Source: Sphingomonadales bacterium (lineage in GTDB: Bacteria > Pseudomonadota > Alphaproteobacteria > SMXS01). From it: DNA of 64,000 nucleotides. Below, piece by piece: positions 36,449 through 45,989 of this stretch; positions within the stretch are counted from its first letter, which is position 1, and each line of letters starts with the position of its first letter. The stretch lies in contig JALHLV010000001.1 in the NCBI GenBank assembly GCA_022844405.1, forward strand, positions 124,001-188,000, written 5' to 3'. The translations under genes and the position numbers were made by a program. The notes beneath the pieces were generated by a model, which saw only the letters and a list, made by a program, of their open reading frames with translations, did no database searches and was not told the origin of the DNA.

Positions 36449-36877
36449 CTAGCTCCGGCGCACATGGCGAACCCGCCGCTGAGCGGCGAGCGCCACCAGG
36501 TGCTCGCGCATCCGACGGAAGAAGCCTGGCGGCAGCACGCCATAGACGACGCTGCCGTTCCTGGCGGTGGGGCGCAGATCGGGACCCGGCCACACGAACT
36601 CGTTGTATTCGCTCAGGACGATCCAGGAGCGGGCCCCGTCCAGACCGAGATGAGACTTGAGGGCCACCGGTATTTCGATGGCGTCGCCCGGGTTGGACGG
36701 GGGAGAATGGGTGACGGGAACGACCGTCACGATGATCTTTTCCTCGGCCACGCGCCGCGCGACGACGATCGTGCAAGGACGGTCTTTAACTCCCTCGTCG
36801 CGCCCGCGGCGCGCCTCGTCGGACCACAGATAGGTATAGGAGATGACGAGGCCGGGGTGCGGCGTGGGAAGCGCCAT
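36449..36877 (-). CDS. Type II toxin, PemK/MazF-like
   Basis: A 142-residue protein that resembles PemK/MazF-fold growth inhibitors: PGLVISYTYLWSDEARRGRDEGVKDRPCTIVV, then VTVVPVTHSPP and RSWIVLSEYNEFVWPGPDL. Relatives in alphaproteobacteria are annotated as plasmid maintenance toxins. MazF-type toxins cleave mRNA. It starts 7 bases after the Phd/YefM-like antitoxin gene on the same strand. Activity against RNA is inferred from fold and context. Confidence 0.75.
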   Translation of the reverse strand: MALPTPHPGLVISYTYLWSDEARRGRDEGVKDRPCTIVVARRVAEEKIIVTVVPVTHSPPSNPGDAIEIPVALKSHLGLDGARSWIVLSEYNEFVWPGPDLRPTARNGSVVYGVLPPGFFRRMREHLVALAAQRRVRHVRRS

Positions 36878-36884
36878 TTCGGGC

Positions 36885-37148
36885 TTATTTCTTCTGGTCC
36901 AGCGCCAGTTCCGCGTCGAGGTGGGCGTATTCGGGTGGAACTTCCGCGGTCGCTATGGCTCTCAGTGTTTCCTCGTCGATGTCCTCGATGCGGCGGACGA
37001 TGCGGCCGTGGGTCAACAACTCGTAATACTCGGCGGAGATCAGAACGGTATGCGTTCGACCGTTCTTTGTTATTTCGACCGGCTGCCGCATGGCCGCATC
37101 CTGGAAGCGGCCCACGCTGTTCTTGAACTCCGTGGACGAAATTTTCAT
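36885..37148 (-). CDS. Type II antitoxin, Phd/YefM family
   Basis: An 87-residue protein from ATG 37148. The N-terminal part MKISSTEFKNSVGRFQDAA and PVEITKNGRTHTVLISAEYY is the Phd/YefM DNA-binding domain. The C-terminal acidic tail (PPEYAHLDAELALDQ) is the expected toxin-neutralising part. It precedes the PemK-like toxin gene by 7 bases. A near-palindrome over its promoter at 37177-37187 would suit autorepression. Confidence 0.82.
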   Translation of the reverse strand: MKISSTEFKNSVGRFQDAAMRQPVEITKNGRTHTVLISAEYYELLTHGRIVRRIEDIDEETLRAIATAEVPPEYAHLDAELALDQKK

Positions 37149-37176
37149 CGTGCCCGTTCCTAAAATGGCTATTTTG

Positions 37177-37208
37177 CCCATTATGGGAATAGGGAGCGCC
37201 TCACGCAA
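37177..37208 (-). promoter_or_regulatory. Promoter with overlapping palindrome for the Phd/PemK-like operon
   Basis: Read on the minus strand: TTGCGT (37208-37203), a 17-base spacer and CATAAT (37185-37180). The -10 is covered by the perfect dyad CCCAT-A-ATGGG (37187-37177). This is a natural place for the antitoxin to bind and repress its own operon. The antitoxin ATG is about 30 bases downstream. Confidence 0.5.
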
Positions 37209-37238
37209 GCCCCCCTAAAGGACACATCTGACGAGTCC

Positions 37239-38294
37239 TCACGCGCCCTTGGGCAACGTCTTGCTCAGGCGCCAGGCGCGAAGGCCGGGGATGACGACGC
37301 GGCCCTTGATCTGGTCGGGCGGCAGGCCCTCGAGCGTCCTGACGATGTCGTAAACCACCCGCGGCGACTTGCGGTAGTACTGGTGGGCCTGCCACATGTC
37401 GTTGTCCAGCGCCAGCGCGCGGGCGTCGAGCAGGCTGACCTTGGTGGGCAATCCGCTGATCTGCTGCGGGCCATCGGAGCCGAGGCGGTCGGGGTTGCCC
37501 TTGGTCGTGTCCGAGATCAGCAGCGCCCTGTCCTGCGCGGCATAGTACACGCTCACGCGTCGTCCCAGGCGCGGCAGCAGGCGCATCTTGTGGTCGTGCT
37601 CGAACGTGTCGTCGTCCTCGTCGGCGGCGGCGAGGATGATCTCCGTGAACAGCCGCGGCAGCTCGTCGCCGAAGTAGCGGCGCATGTGCTGCACACCGCA
37701 GCGCAACGCGTAGTTCCCCATGCTGTGCGCCAGCAGGTGGATGGCGCGCCCGCACCTGTCCTCCGGTCCCAGCGTCTCGATGAACTCGTTCAGCAGTAGC
37801 ATGGCGCGGGCCAGTGCCTCGCCGCTGTTGCGCGCATCGTCGCGGTCGCTGTGATAGGCGATGATCGGCGTCATGTCGCCGTTCGCCGGCCAGGAGAAGA
37901 CGACGATGTTGAGGGGCTTGCCATCCGGCGTGTATTTGTCGGCCAGCTCCAGGCCGCGCAGCAGCGACGTTTCGAATGTCGAGGCATAGCCGTGAATGAG
38001 GACCAGCGTGTCCCTTCCGTCCTTGCCGATCATCTTCTTGCGCAGCGCCTCGAGGATGACCTTGCTGCCGACGACCCGGTTCTGGTCGCCGATGGCGGTC
38101 AGATTCTCGGGCGCGATCGTCACGCCGGTCAGTTCGACCTCGTATTCCGTGCCGGCCTTGCGGCGCCCTTTTGCCACGCCGAAACGGAGGCCGGCCGGTC
38201 CCGCCGGGTTGAAGCGGTCGCCGAACCAGGGCTTTCCGGTCTCGTTCCGAAGATCGCGATTGGTGACGAAATAGATTTCGAGGTCGTTCGCCAT
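37239..38294 (-). CDS. Alpha/beta hydrolase (DUF900-like)
   Basis: A 351-residue protein. TLVLIHGYASTFETSLL gives the oxyanion-hole HG motif, and AIHLLAHSMGNYALRCG contains the nucleophile elbow (AHSMGN, Ser). LPRLFTEIILAAADEDDDTF likely supplies the acid. This matches DUF900-type esterase/lipase-like proteins. There is no signal peptide. GGAGGG precedes ATG 38294. Substrate unknown. Confidence 0.82.
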   Translation of the reverse strand: MANDLEIYFVTNRDLRNETGKPWFGDRFNPAGPAGLRFGVAKGRRKAGTEYEVELTGVTIAPENLTAIGDQNRVVGSKVILEALRKKMIGKDGRDTLVLIHGYASTFETSLLRGLELADKYTPDGKPLNIVVFSWPANGDMTPIIAYHSDRDDARNSGEALARAMLLLNEFIETLGPEDRCGRAIHLLAHSMGNYALRCGVQHMRRYFGDELPRLFTEIILAAADEDDDTFEHDHKMRLLPRLGRRVSVYYAAQDRALLISDTTKGNPDRLGSDGPQQISGLPTKVSLLDARALALDNDMWQAHQYYRKSPRVVYDIVRTLEGLPPDQIKGRVVIPGLRAWRLSKTLPKGA

Positions 38295-38414
38295 GGTGCC
38301 CTCCATTCGCGAATGGAGACTATCCTAGACGACTTTGACCTTGTCGGGGAGCCATTGCATCGCCGCAGGCATCGGGCGCCCGGTTGCAAGCGCCGGCGGG
38401 AGTCGGAACGGGGC

Positions 38415-38774
38415 CTAGTTCTTGGCCTTCGCCCAGACGAACCGTTCGACGATCGGCCGCTCCAGGCCCATGCGCTTCATCTCGGCGGGGAGACGCCCGG
38501 TGACCAGCAGAAAGCACATGTGGACATCGCCGACGGCGCTCCACAGCGGGTTCTTGGCGATGGTGGGGTGATTGCCCTCGATCAGGTAGTGGCTCGCGAA
38601 GGCGAGGCCCAGGGCGAGCAGGATGCCGCCGGGCGCCAGCAGCGGCATGCCGAGGCCGATGGCGCTGAAGACCGCGATGGCCCCGATGGTGGACGCGACC
38701 AGATGGAAGCGCTGCGTCCACTTGCCGCGGTGCGCGCCAAGGTAAATGGGCCAGAAGTCGCGGTAAGGTCGCAT
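38415..38774 (-). CDS. Mpo1-like (DUF962-type) membrane protein
   Basis: A 119-residue protein with two or three hydrophobic helices (LVASTIGAIAVFSAIGLGMPLL, ILLALGLAFASHYLIE). The histidine pattern H-x-x-K/W...FHLVAST and SHYLIEGNHPT...KNP resembles Mpo1/DUF962 proteins, of which the yeast member is an Fe-dependent dioxygenase of 2-hydroxy fatty acids. A metal site of histidines is plausible. Activity here is unproven. Stands alone between the hydrolase and an AEC carrier. Confidence 0.72.
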   Translation of the reverse strand: MRPYRDFWPIYLGAHRGKWTQRFHLVASTIGAIAVFSAIGLGMPLLAPGGILLALGLAFASHYLIEGNHPTIAKNPLWSAVGDVHMCFLLVTGRLPAEMKRMGLERPIVERFVWAKAKN

Positions 38775-38922
38775 CGAAGTCTCCTCGTCTCAGACCGGAA
38801 GGCCGCGGCTCCCCTTACCGCACCGGGAATTGATGGTAGCGGGGAGATGACGATCGGGATACCTAATTCGGACTTTCTGTTCGATTTTGTACAGTGCGGC
38901 CGGAAGGCCCACTCCGGCGAAT

Positions 38923-39804
38923 TCACAATTGCAGCGCGTAGGTCATCAGCAGCGGCATGGTGGCGAAAGACAAGGCCGTCGAGATGATGACGGTACCAGC
39001 CACCTCCTCGGCGTGGTCGCCATAGCGCGCGGCGAACAGGTAGTTGAACACCGCCGGCGGCATGCTGCACATGATGATCACCACGCCAGCGACGGCGCCG
39101 CTCAGCGAGAACGCCCAGATCAGGCCGGCGCCGGTCACGAAGCCGATGCCGAGCCGCAGCAGCGAGACGATCAGGCTGTTGCGCAGGCTGACCACCTTCA
39201 GCCGGGCCAGCGACACGCCCAGGGTAATCAGCATCATCGGGATCGAGATGTCGCCCAGCAGCTTGGTGGTGTTGTAGAGCCAGCCGGGCAGCGGCAGCCA
39301 GCCGGCCAGGAACACCAGCGACGCGAGCGAGGCGTAGATCACCGGCGAGCGCAGCATCTGCCGGGCCGAGAACCGGCCCGAGGCGATCCACGGCGCCAGG
39401 GTGAACTGCGAGGTCGCGGCGACGATGAAGAAGCCGATGCCCAGGCCTACGCCCACCTCGCCGAACGCAAACAGGCACAGCGCCAGGCCCATGTTGCCGT
39501 TGTTCGGGAACATGATCGGGGCGACGGTCGCGGTCACCGGCAGCTTGAAGGCCTTGGCCGCCGCGTAGCCGGCAACGCCGAAGATGGCGATGGACAGCGC
39601 CGCGAAGCCGGCGATGGCCCCGATGGTGGAGATCGGCTCGGTCAGCGACGCCACGCGGCTGAAGATCAGGCAGGGCGAGGTTATGTTGACCAGCAGGGCC
39701 GTCACCAACAGCGTATCGAACGGCTGCTCCATCTTCGCCCAGACGAAGCCCAGCGCGGCGATCAGGAACACCGGCGCGATGATCGGGAAGACTTCGCCTA
39801 GCAT
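38923..39804 (-). CDS. AEC family transporter (auxin efflux carrier-like)
   Basis: A 293-residue membrane protein with about ten hydrophobic helices in two halves. The first has APVFLIAALGFVWAK and TALLVNITSPCLIFSRVA; the second has TLGVSLARLKVVSLRNSLIVSL and VVIIMCSMPPAVFNYLFA, with the proline-containing crossover typical of AEC/BASS-fold carriers. Members move dicarboxylates or related anions such as malonate or malate. Substrate is not predictable. The start lies 11 bases after the stop of the CNNM gene on the same strand. Confidence 0.88.
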   Translation of the reverse strand: MLGEVFPIIAPVFLIAALGFVWAKMEQPFDTLLVTALLVNITSPCLIFSRVASLTEPISTIGAIAGFAALSIAIFGVAGYAAAKAFKLPVTATVAPIMFPNNGNMGLALCLFAFGEVGVGLGIGFFIVAATSQFTLAPWIASGRFSARQMLRSPVIYASLASLVFLAGWLPLPGWLYNTTKLLGDISIPMMLITLGVSLARLKVVSLRNSLIVSLLRLGIGFVTGAGLIWAFSLSGAVAGVVIIMCSMPPAVFNYLFAARYGDHAEEVAGTVIISTALSFATMPLLMTYALQL

Positions 39805-39814
39805 GCGCGGGCGG

Positions 39815-41098
39815 TCATATGGGGTTCGCCTCGACGGTCTCGGGCGCGGTGATCCGCAGCAGAGTGAGCTGGTTGCGGCGCTTCTGCAGCACCTCGAACT
39901 TGAAGCCGCCGAACTTGAAGGTCTGGCCGGCCTCGGGAATCGTCTGTGCCGTGTGGATGACGTAGCCGGCGATGGTGGTCGCGTGCTCGTCCGACAGGTC
40001 CCAGTCCATGGCCCGGTTGAGGTCGCGGATGGTGGTCGTGCCCTCGACGATCAGACGGCCGTCGGCCTGCGGCCGGATGCCGGTCTGCGTCTCGTCGTGC
40101 TCGTCGGCGATGTCGCCGACGATCTCTTCCAGGATGTCCTCCAGGGTCACCAGGCCCTTCAGCACGCTGTACTCGTCGATCACCAGGGCGAAATGCGACC
40201 GGCGGGTGCGGAAGGCGTTGAGTTGTTCGCGAAGTGTGGCGGTTTCGGGAACATACCATGGCGGCAGCATGGTCGCCTCGATCTGCTCCATGCCGAGCGC
40301 GCCCTGCTGGCGGCGCATCGCGCGGAGCAGTTCCTTGGCGTGAAGGATGCCGACGATGTTCTCCGGGTTTGCCTGCCACAGCGGAATGCGCGTGTAGGGG
40401 CTCGCCACCACCTCCTCGACGATGGCCTCCGGGCCGATGGCCGCGTCGATCATCTTCATGTTGCGGCGGTGGACCATGACCTCGGACACTTCCAGCTCGT
40501 CGAGGTCGAGCACGCTCCCCAGCATGTCGCGGTGGGTCTTGACCATGCCCGTGCGGTCCTGCTGGTCGATGGCCGCGCGCACCACGTCATGGACCGACAG
40601 CACGGGTTGGCTCGCTTCCATGCGCAGGCCGAACAGCCGCAGCATGCCGCGCATCAGCTTCTGGCAGAACACGGTGACCGGCGACAGCAGCTTGACCAGC
40701 ATCTCCATGGACGGCGCCAGCGCCAGCGCGGCCCGGTCGGCGCGGCGGACGACCAGTGTCTTCGGCGCCACCTCGGCCAACAGGATCACCAGCACCGCGA
40801 CCAGCGGCGCGGCGAGCAGCAGCGCGTAGGGACCCCAGAAGCTGGCGAACAGCCCGGTCGCCAGCGCCGTCGCCGTGATGATGACCAGCGTGTCGCCCAG
40901 CAGGATGGCGCCGGCCAGCCGCTCGGTGTTCTTCTGCAGCCGCTCGACGCACTGCGCGCGCCGGTTGCCGTCGCGGGCCAGCTTCTGGATGCGGCGGCGC
41001 GAGGCGGCGCCGAGGGCGGTCTCGGTGGCGGAGAAATAGGCCGACAGAACCAGCAGGACGATGATGGCCAGCACGGTGATGGATGCGGCCGTCGACAT
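39815..41098 (-). CDS. CNNM/CBS domain transporter-like protein (HlyC/CorC family)
   Basis: A 427-residue protein. The N-terminal DUF21/CNNM membrane domain has several helices (VLAIIVLLVLSAYFSATETALGAA, LLLAAPLVAVLVILLAEVAPKTL). Two CBS motifs follow (VMVHRRNMKMID, SHFALVIDEYSVLKGLVTLEDILEEIVGDI) and then a CorC_HlyC C-terminal domain (EGTTTIRDLNRAMDW). Members transport or sense Mg2+ and nucleotides. It sits 5 bases after aroB, in the conserved aroK-aroB-CNNM order of alphaproteobacteria; the metabolic meaning of that order is unclear. Confidence 0.9.
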   Translation of the reverse strand: MSTAASITVLAIIVLLVLSAYFSATETALGAASRRRIQKLARDGNRRAQCVERLQKNTERLAGAILLGDTLVIITATALATGLFASFWGPYALLLAAPLVAVLVILLAEVAPKTLVVRRADRAALALAPSMEMLVKLLSPVTVFCQKLMRGMLRLFGLRMEASQPVLSVHDVVRAAIDQQDRTGMVKTHRDMLGSVLDLDELEVSEVMVHRRNMKMIDAAIGPEAIVEEVVASPYTRIPLWQANPENIVGILHAKELLRAMRRQQGALGMEQIEATMLPPWYVPETATLREQLNAFRTRRSHFALVIDEYSVLKGLVTLEDILEEIVGDIADEHDETQTGIRPQADGRLIVEGTTTIRDLNRAMDWDLSDEHATTIAGYVIHTAQTIPEAGQTFKFGGFKFEVLQKRRNQLTLLRITAPETVEANPI

Positions 41099-41103
41099 GG
41101 CGG

Positions 41104-42219
41104 TCAGGCCGCCTGCAATGCATCGTTCAGCATGTCCTCGACGGCGTCGGCGTCCACGTCGCTGGTCAAGAACGCCTCGCCGATGCCGCGTGCGAGCACG
41201 AAGGTGATGCGACCGTCCTTCACCTTCTTGTCCTGGGCCATGTGGCCGATCAGGGTACGTGCGTCCATGCGGGCGCCCGCGATGTCGGCGGGCGATGCGG
41301 GCAGGCCGAGCCGGCGCAGATGGTTGCGCACCAGCACCGGCGCCTGCCGGTCGCACAGGCCAAGCCGGGCCGACAGCTCGAACGCCAGCACCATGCCGAT
41401 GGCGACGCCCTCGCCATGCAGCAGCCGGTCCGAATAGCCGGTCTCGGCCTCGAGCGCGTGGCCGAAGGTGTGGCCCAGGTTGAGCAAGGCCCGGTCGCCG
41501 GTTTCGAACTCGTCGGCGGCGACCACCCCGGCCTTGGCCCGGCAACTCGCCGCGATCGCATAGGCGCGTGCGTCCGGATCGCCGTCCATCACCTCGGCGC
41601 CGTGTTCCTCCAGCCAATCGAAGAACGCCACGTCGCGGATCAGGCCGTATTTCAGTACCTCGGCATAGCCGGCGCCCAGCTCGCGGCGGGGCAGGGTGTC
41701 GAGCACGCCGGTGTCGGCCAGCACCAGGCTGGGCTGGTGGAAGGTACCGACCAGGTTCTTGCCGTGGTGGGTGTTGATGCCGGTCTTGCCGCCCACCGAG
41801 CTGTCGACCTGCGACAGCAGCGTGGTCGGCACCTGGATGAAGCCGATGCCGCGGCGCAGGATGCTGGCGGCGAAACCGGTCAGGTCGCCGATCACACCGC
41901 CGCCCAGCGCGATCACCCGGTCGCGGCGTTCCAGCCTGGCGTCGAGCATGGCGCCGAGCAGTTCTTCCAGGCGGGCGAAGCTCTTGGTCTTTTCGCCCGC
42001 CGGCAGCACGTGGACGCCGGCCTCGATGTTTGCGGCGTCGAGCGCCTCGCGCAGCGTTTCGAGATGCAGTGCGGCCACGTTCTCGTCGGTGACGATGAAG
42101 GTCCGTGGCCGCTTCAGGAAAGGCCCGATCAGGTCGCCGGCGGCGCGCACCAGCCCGGTGCCGACAATGATGTCATAGGACCTGTCGCCCAGGCCGACAG
42201 TGACGCTTTCGTGGATCAT
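41104..42219 (-). CDS. aroB: 3-dehydroquinate synthase
   Basis: A 371-residue enzyme of the shikimate pathway that converts DAHP to 3-dehydroquinate using NAD+ and a divalent metal. Motifs include VTDENVAALHL, the NAD-binding GGGVIGDLTGFAAS, the PTTLLSQVDSSVGGKTGIN signature and the metal ligands in AGYAEVLKYG (E), LNLGHTFGHALE (H) and LLHGEGVAIGM (H). The start ATG 42219 lies 2 bases after the aroK stop, and the CNNM gene follows after 5 bases. Length is typical. Confidence 0.97.
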   Translation of the reverse strand: MIHESVTVGLGDRSYDIIVGTGLVRAAGDLIGPFLKRPRTFIVTDENVAALHLETLREALDAANIEAGVHVLPAGEKTKSFARLEELLGAMLDARLERRDRVIALGGGVIGDLTGFAASILRRGIGFIQVPTTLLSQVDSSVGGKTGINTHHGKNLVGTFHQPSLVLADTGVLDTLPRRELGAGYAEVLKYGLIRDVAFFDWLEEHGAEVMDGDPDARAYAIAASCRAKAGVVAADEFETGDRALLNLGHTFGHALEAETGYSDRLLHGEGVAIGMVLAFELSARLGLCDRQAPVLVRNHLRRLGLPASPADIAGARMDARTLIGHMAQDKKVKDGRITFVLARGIGEAFLTSDVDADAVEDMLNDALQAA

Positions 42220-42221
42220 GG

Positions 42222-42800
42222 TTACGCGGCCCGACGGTTCTTGAGCGCCTCGACGACGGCGTCGACCACGGTTTCGTGCGGGCCGTCGTGACTCTCCACA
42301 TGGATGTCGGCCTCTGCATAGAACGGATTCCGCTTCTCCGCCAGATCGCGAAGGATGGCTTCCGGATCGCCCTGCGACAGCAACGGGCGCGTGTCGCGCT
42401 TGCCGACCCGGGCGACCAGCGTCTTGATGTCGGCCTTGAGCCACACCGAGACGCCGGCTTCCTTCACCCGTTGGCGGGTTTCCGGGTTCATGAACGCGCC
42501 GCCGCCCGTGGCCACCACCTGCGGCGGCCCGGCCATCAGCCGGCAGATGACCCGGCGCTCGCCCTCGCGGAACGCGGCCTCGCCGTAGCATTCGAAGATG
42601 TCCTTGATCGAGCAGCCCGCCGCCTTCTCGATCTCGGCGTCGGCGTCGACGAAGTCCACGCCCAGGCGCTTCGCCAGGCGGCGCCCGATCGTGGTCTTGC
42701 CGGCCCCCATCAGGCCGACCAGGACGATGGATTTTTCCAGATGAAAAGGCGGCGGAACGTCGGCCGCGCCCTCGTCGTTAACCTTGTCCATGTGCTTCAA
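42222..42800 (-). CDS. aroK: Shikimate kinase
   Basis: A 192-residue P-loop kinase that phosphorylates shikimate. Walker A is VGLMGAGKTT, followed by the shikimate-binding DADAEIEKAAG, the FREGERRVI segment, GGGAFMNPETR and the lid RDTRPLL. An N-terminal extension of about 24 residues precedes the core; ATG 42791 is an alternative start. Coupled to aroB by a 2-base gap. Divergent from the small membrane-protein gene at 42879. Confidence 0.95.
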   Translation of the reverse strand: MKHMDKVNDEGAADVPPPFHLEKSIVLVGLMGAGKTTIGRRLAKRLGVDFVDADAEIEKAAGCSIKDIFECYGEAAFREGERRVICRLMAGPPQVVATGGGAFMNPETRQRVKEAGVSVWLKADIKTLVARVGKRDTRPLLSQGDPEAILRDLAEKRNPFYAEADIHVESHDGPHETVVDAVVEALKNRRAA

Positions 42801-42878
42801 TGCATCTCGTTTCGGCGTATGTTATATGCATTCGCCTTGAAAATCAGCCTTGCAGGCAAGAAAGGGAGAGAGCCGCTC

Positions 42879-43025
42879 TTGAACAAGATCCGCAGCCTCG
42901 CTATCGCGCTCGTCGTCCTCGTGGTTCTGGCCGGCGCAGGCCTCGCCTTCCTGCAGTTCTGGGATCCGCCCGCGCCGTCGGCCGAAGTGGAAAAAGACCT
43001 GCCCCATGAAACGCTGCACAAGTAG
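42879..43025 (+). CDS. Small single-pass membrane protein (TTG start)
   Basis: A 48-residue protein predicted from TTG 42879, with AGGGAGAG about ten bases upstream; there is no suitable ATG with a ribosome-binding site, though ATG 42819 is possible. One hydrophobic helix (LAIALVVLVVLAGAGLAFLQF) is followed by a short acidic periplasmic or cytosolic tail (APSAEVEKDLPHETL). The stop overlaps the start of the next gene by 20 bases, implying coupling. Unknown function. Confidence 0.5.
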   Translation: MNKIRSLAIALVVLVVLAGAGLAFLQFWDPPAPSAEVEKDLPHETLHK

Positions 43026-44955
43026 CCGGCGCGCCGTGCACCGGTTCACGCTGGCGGCCGTGGCGCTTCTGGCGGCCGCGACGCCTGCCTGGGCGCAGTT
43101 CGATCCCACGGTGGTCCCAGCCCAACCAGCCCAGCCCGCGCCGTCGCCCGGATCGGTGGTTCAGGCGGCGCCGCTCGACGAGGCGCGGTCCGGCGATCCG
43201 TTGCCGGCGCAGGGCGTCTACCAGCAGGGCCTCGATGCGCTGGACCCGTCGTCGCCGGGTATCCTGACCCAGGCCAATGGCGGCTTCCCCGGGACCATGT
43301 GGCAGGGCAGCGACCGGCGCGCGCTGGTCGCGCTGATGCCGCGCATGCCGATCGGCAGGGACTCGCCGGCCATGCGCTCGCTGGCCGAGCGCCTGCTGCT
43401 CAGCGAGGCGCAGGTGCCCCAGGGCACGTCGAAGAATGTCTATGACGTGTTCCAGGCCCGCATCGACCGGCTGGCGGCGGCAGGCTACGGCGCCGAGATC
43501 GCCGACCTGTTCGGCCGCGTGCCCGACAAGATCCCGGACGCGAAACTGGCCCATGCGCGCGTCGACGCGCTGCTGCTGGCCGGCAACGCAGAAGCGGCCT
43601 GCGACGAGGCGCTGAGCGCCAACCAGCGCAGCGAGGAGGCCTCGTGGCTGGAGACCGTCGCCTACTGCAAGCTGCTCAAGGGCGACGCGGACGGCGCCGG
43701 CTTCACCGGCGACATGCTGCGCGAGACTGGCGCCGGCGATTCCGACTTCTTCGCGCTGCTGGGCTGGCTCAGCCAGCCGGAAGATGCGCGCGGCGACAAG
43801 CCCATGCTGACCAACAGCCAGCCGCTCACCCCGCTGAGCCTGGCGATGCTGAAGGCATCCGGCAGTGAGGTCGCCGTCGTGACACTGGACCAGGCCAGCC
43901 CCATCGTGCTGGTCGCGGTCGCCAACGACAAGGATTTGCCCTCCGAGGTCAGGCTGGAGGCGGCCGAACGCGCCGCCCGTGCCGGCGCCATCGGCGCCAG
44001 GGATCTGGCGGCCGCCTATGCGGGCGTGACGCTGAATGCACCCGATCTGGCCAATCCGGTCGCCGCGGCAGCGGGCCAGCCCGGCGGCCGCGGCGGCGCG
44101 CTGCTCTACCAGGCCGCCATCCAGGCGTCAGATCCGGTGACGAAGCTGAAAATCCTCCAGGCCATCTGGGCGCGGGCCAAGGCCGACGGCACCTATCCGA
44201 TCGCGGCGCACGTCAACGCCGAGGCGACGAAATCCCTTTTTCCGCTCCCGGCTGCCGCCGTGCCCGAGCCCGCGTCGCCGCAACCTGAAGCGGCTGAGTA
44301 TTGGCTCGACGGCGCGCCCGCACCGTTGGTGCCGGAAGCGGCCATGGCCGAGCCGCCGCCCGCGCCCGAGCCGGTGGCGACGCCGCCGGAGCTGGCGGCC
44401 GCGGCGCCCGAGATCGTCCGCGCCCTGCTGGCGGCCGGCGAGATCGCGGCGGCGCGTGCGTGGTACGCGGTCATCGACGACCAGGCCTCCGGCGGCGATC
44501 CGAACGCCACCGTGACCCAGGCCCAGCTCTGGCCGTTGATGGTGGCGGCCGATCCGGAAGTCCGCTTCGACGAGCCGGTGTTCGACGGCTGGTGGCGGAA
44601 CCAGTCATCGCTGGTCCGTGCTGACCGTTCGCGGCGGGCCACGATGCTGATGGCCGTACTCGAAGGCCTCGGCCAGCCGGCGCCGCAGACTTTCTGGGGC
44701 GGCCTCTACGAGGGCGCCGAAGCCGCCGACGGCCGGATGCCGCCGCTGGCTGTCTGGCGAGGACTCAACGCGGCGGCCGAAGCCGGGCGGCTCGGCGAAA
44801 CCGTGCTGCTGTCGCTGGTAATTCTGGGCGACCCCGGACCCGGCAAGGCCAATCCGGCGGTGCTGTCCGACGTGCTGAAGGCGCTGTCGAGGGTGGGGCT
44901 GGAGCAGGACTCCAGGGCGCTGGCGCTCGAAGCGCTCATCGACTCAGGCTTCTGA
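43006..44955 (+). CDS. Large secreted alanine-rich protein of unknown function
   Basis: A 649-residue protein with a signal peptide (RFTLAAVALLAAATPAWA, cleaved near residue 30). After a Pro/Gln/Ala-rich linker, the mature part looks mostly alpha-helical with repeat-like helices (for example VDALLLAGNAEAACDEALSA, SLAERLLLSEAQVP and AARAWYAVIDDQ), reminiscent of TPR/Sel1-like solenoids, and has a low-complexity Pro/Ala stretch at about 410-470. No enzyme motif is seen. It lies directly before xerD with a 13-base gap, in the same direction. Overlaps the small membrane-protein gene, so the two may act together. Confidence 0.75.
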   Translation: MKRCTSSRRAVHRFTLAAVALLAAATPAWAQFDPTVVPAQPAQPAPSPGSVVQAAPLDEARSGDPLPAQGVYQQGLDALDPSSPGILTQANGGFPGTMWQGSDRRALVALMPRMPIGRDSPAMRSLAERLLLSEAQVPQGTSKNVYDVFQARIDRLAAAGYGAEIADLFGRVPDKIPDAKLAHARVDALLLAGNAEAACDEALSANQRSEEASWLETVAYCKLLKGDADGAGFTGDMLRETGAGDSDFFALLGWLSQPEDARGDKPMLTNSQPLTPLSLAMLKASGSEVAVVTLDQASPIVLVAVANDKDLPSEVRLEAAERAARAGAIGARDLAAAYAGVTLNAPDLANPVAAAAGQPGGRGGALLYQAAIQASDPVTKLKILQAIWARAKADGTYPIAAHVNAEATKSLFPLPAAAVPEPASPQPEAAEYWLDGAPAPLVPEAAMAEPPPAPEPVATPPELAAAAPEIVRALLAAGEIAAARAWYAVIDDQASGGDPNATVTQAQLWPLMVAADPEVRFDEPVFDGWWRNQSSLVRADRSRRATMLMAVLEGLGQPAPQTFWGGLYEGAEAADGRMPPLAVWRGLNAAAEAGRLGETVLLSLVILGDPGPGKANPAVLSDVLKALSRVGLEQDSRALALEALIDSGF

Positions 44956-44968
44956 AAGGGCCATCAGG

Positions 44969-45895
<927 letters not shown>

Positions 45896-45989
45896 GCGAA
45901 GAGCAGGGTTGCCGTCCGCTCGATTGACTTGCCGGGGTGCGCTGGATAGCGTGCCGGTGACTTCAACGGCCCACCCACAAGAGGCACCC

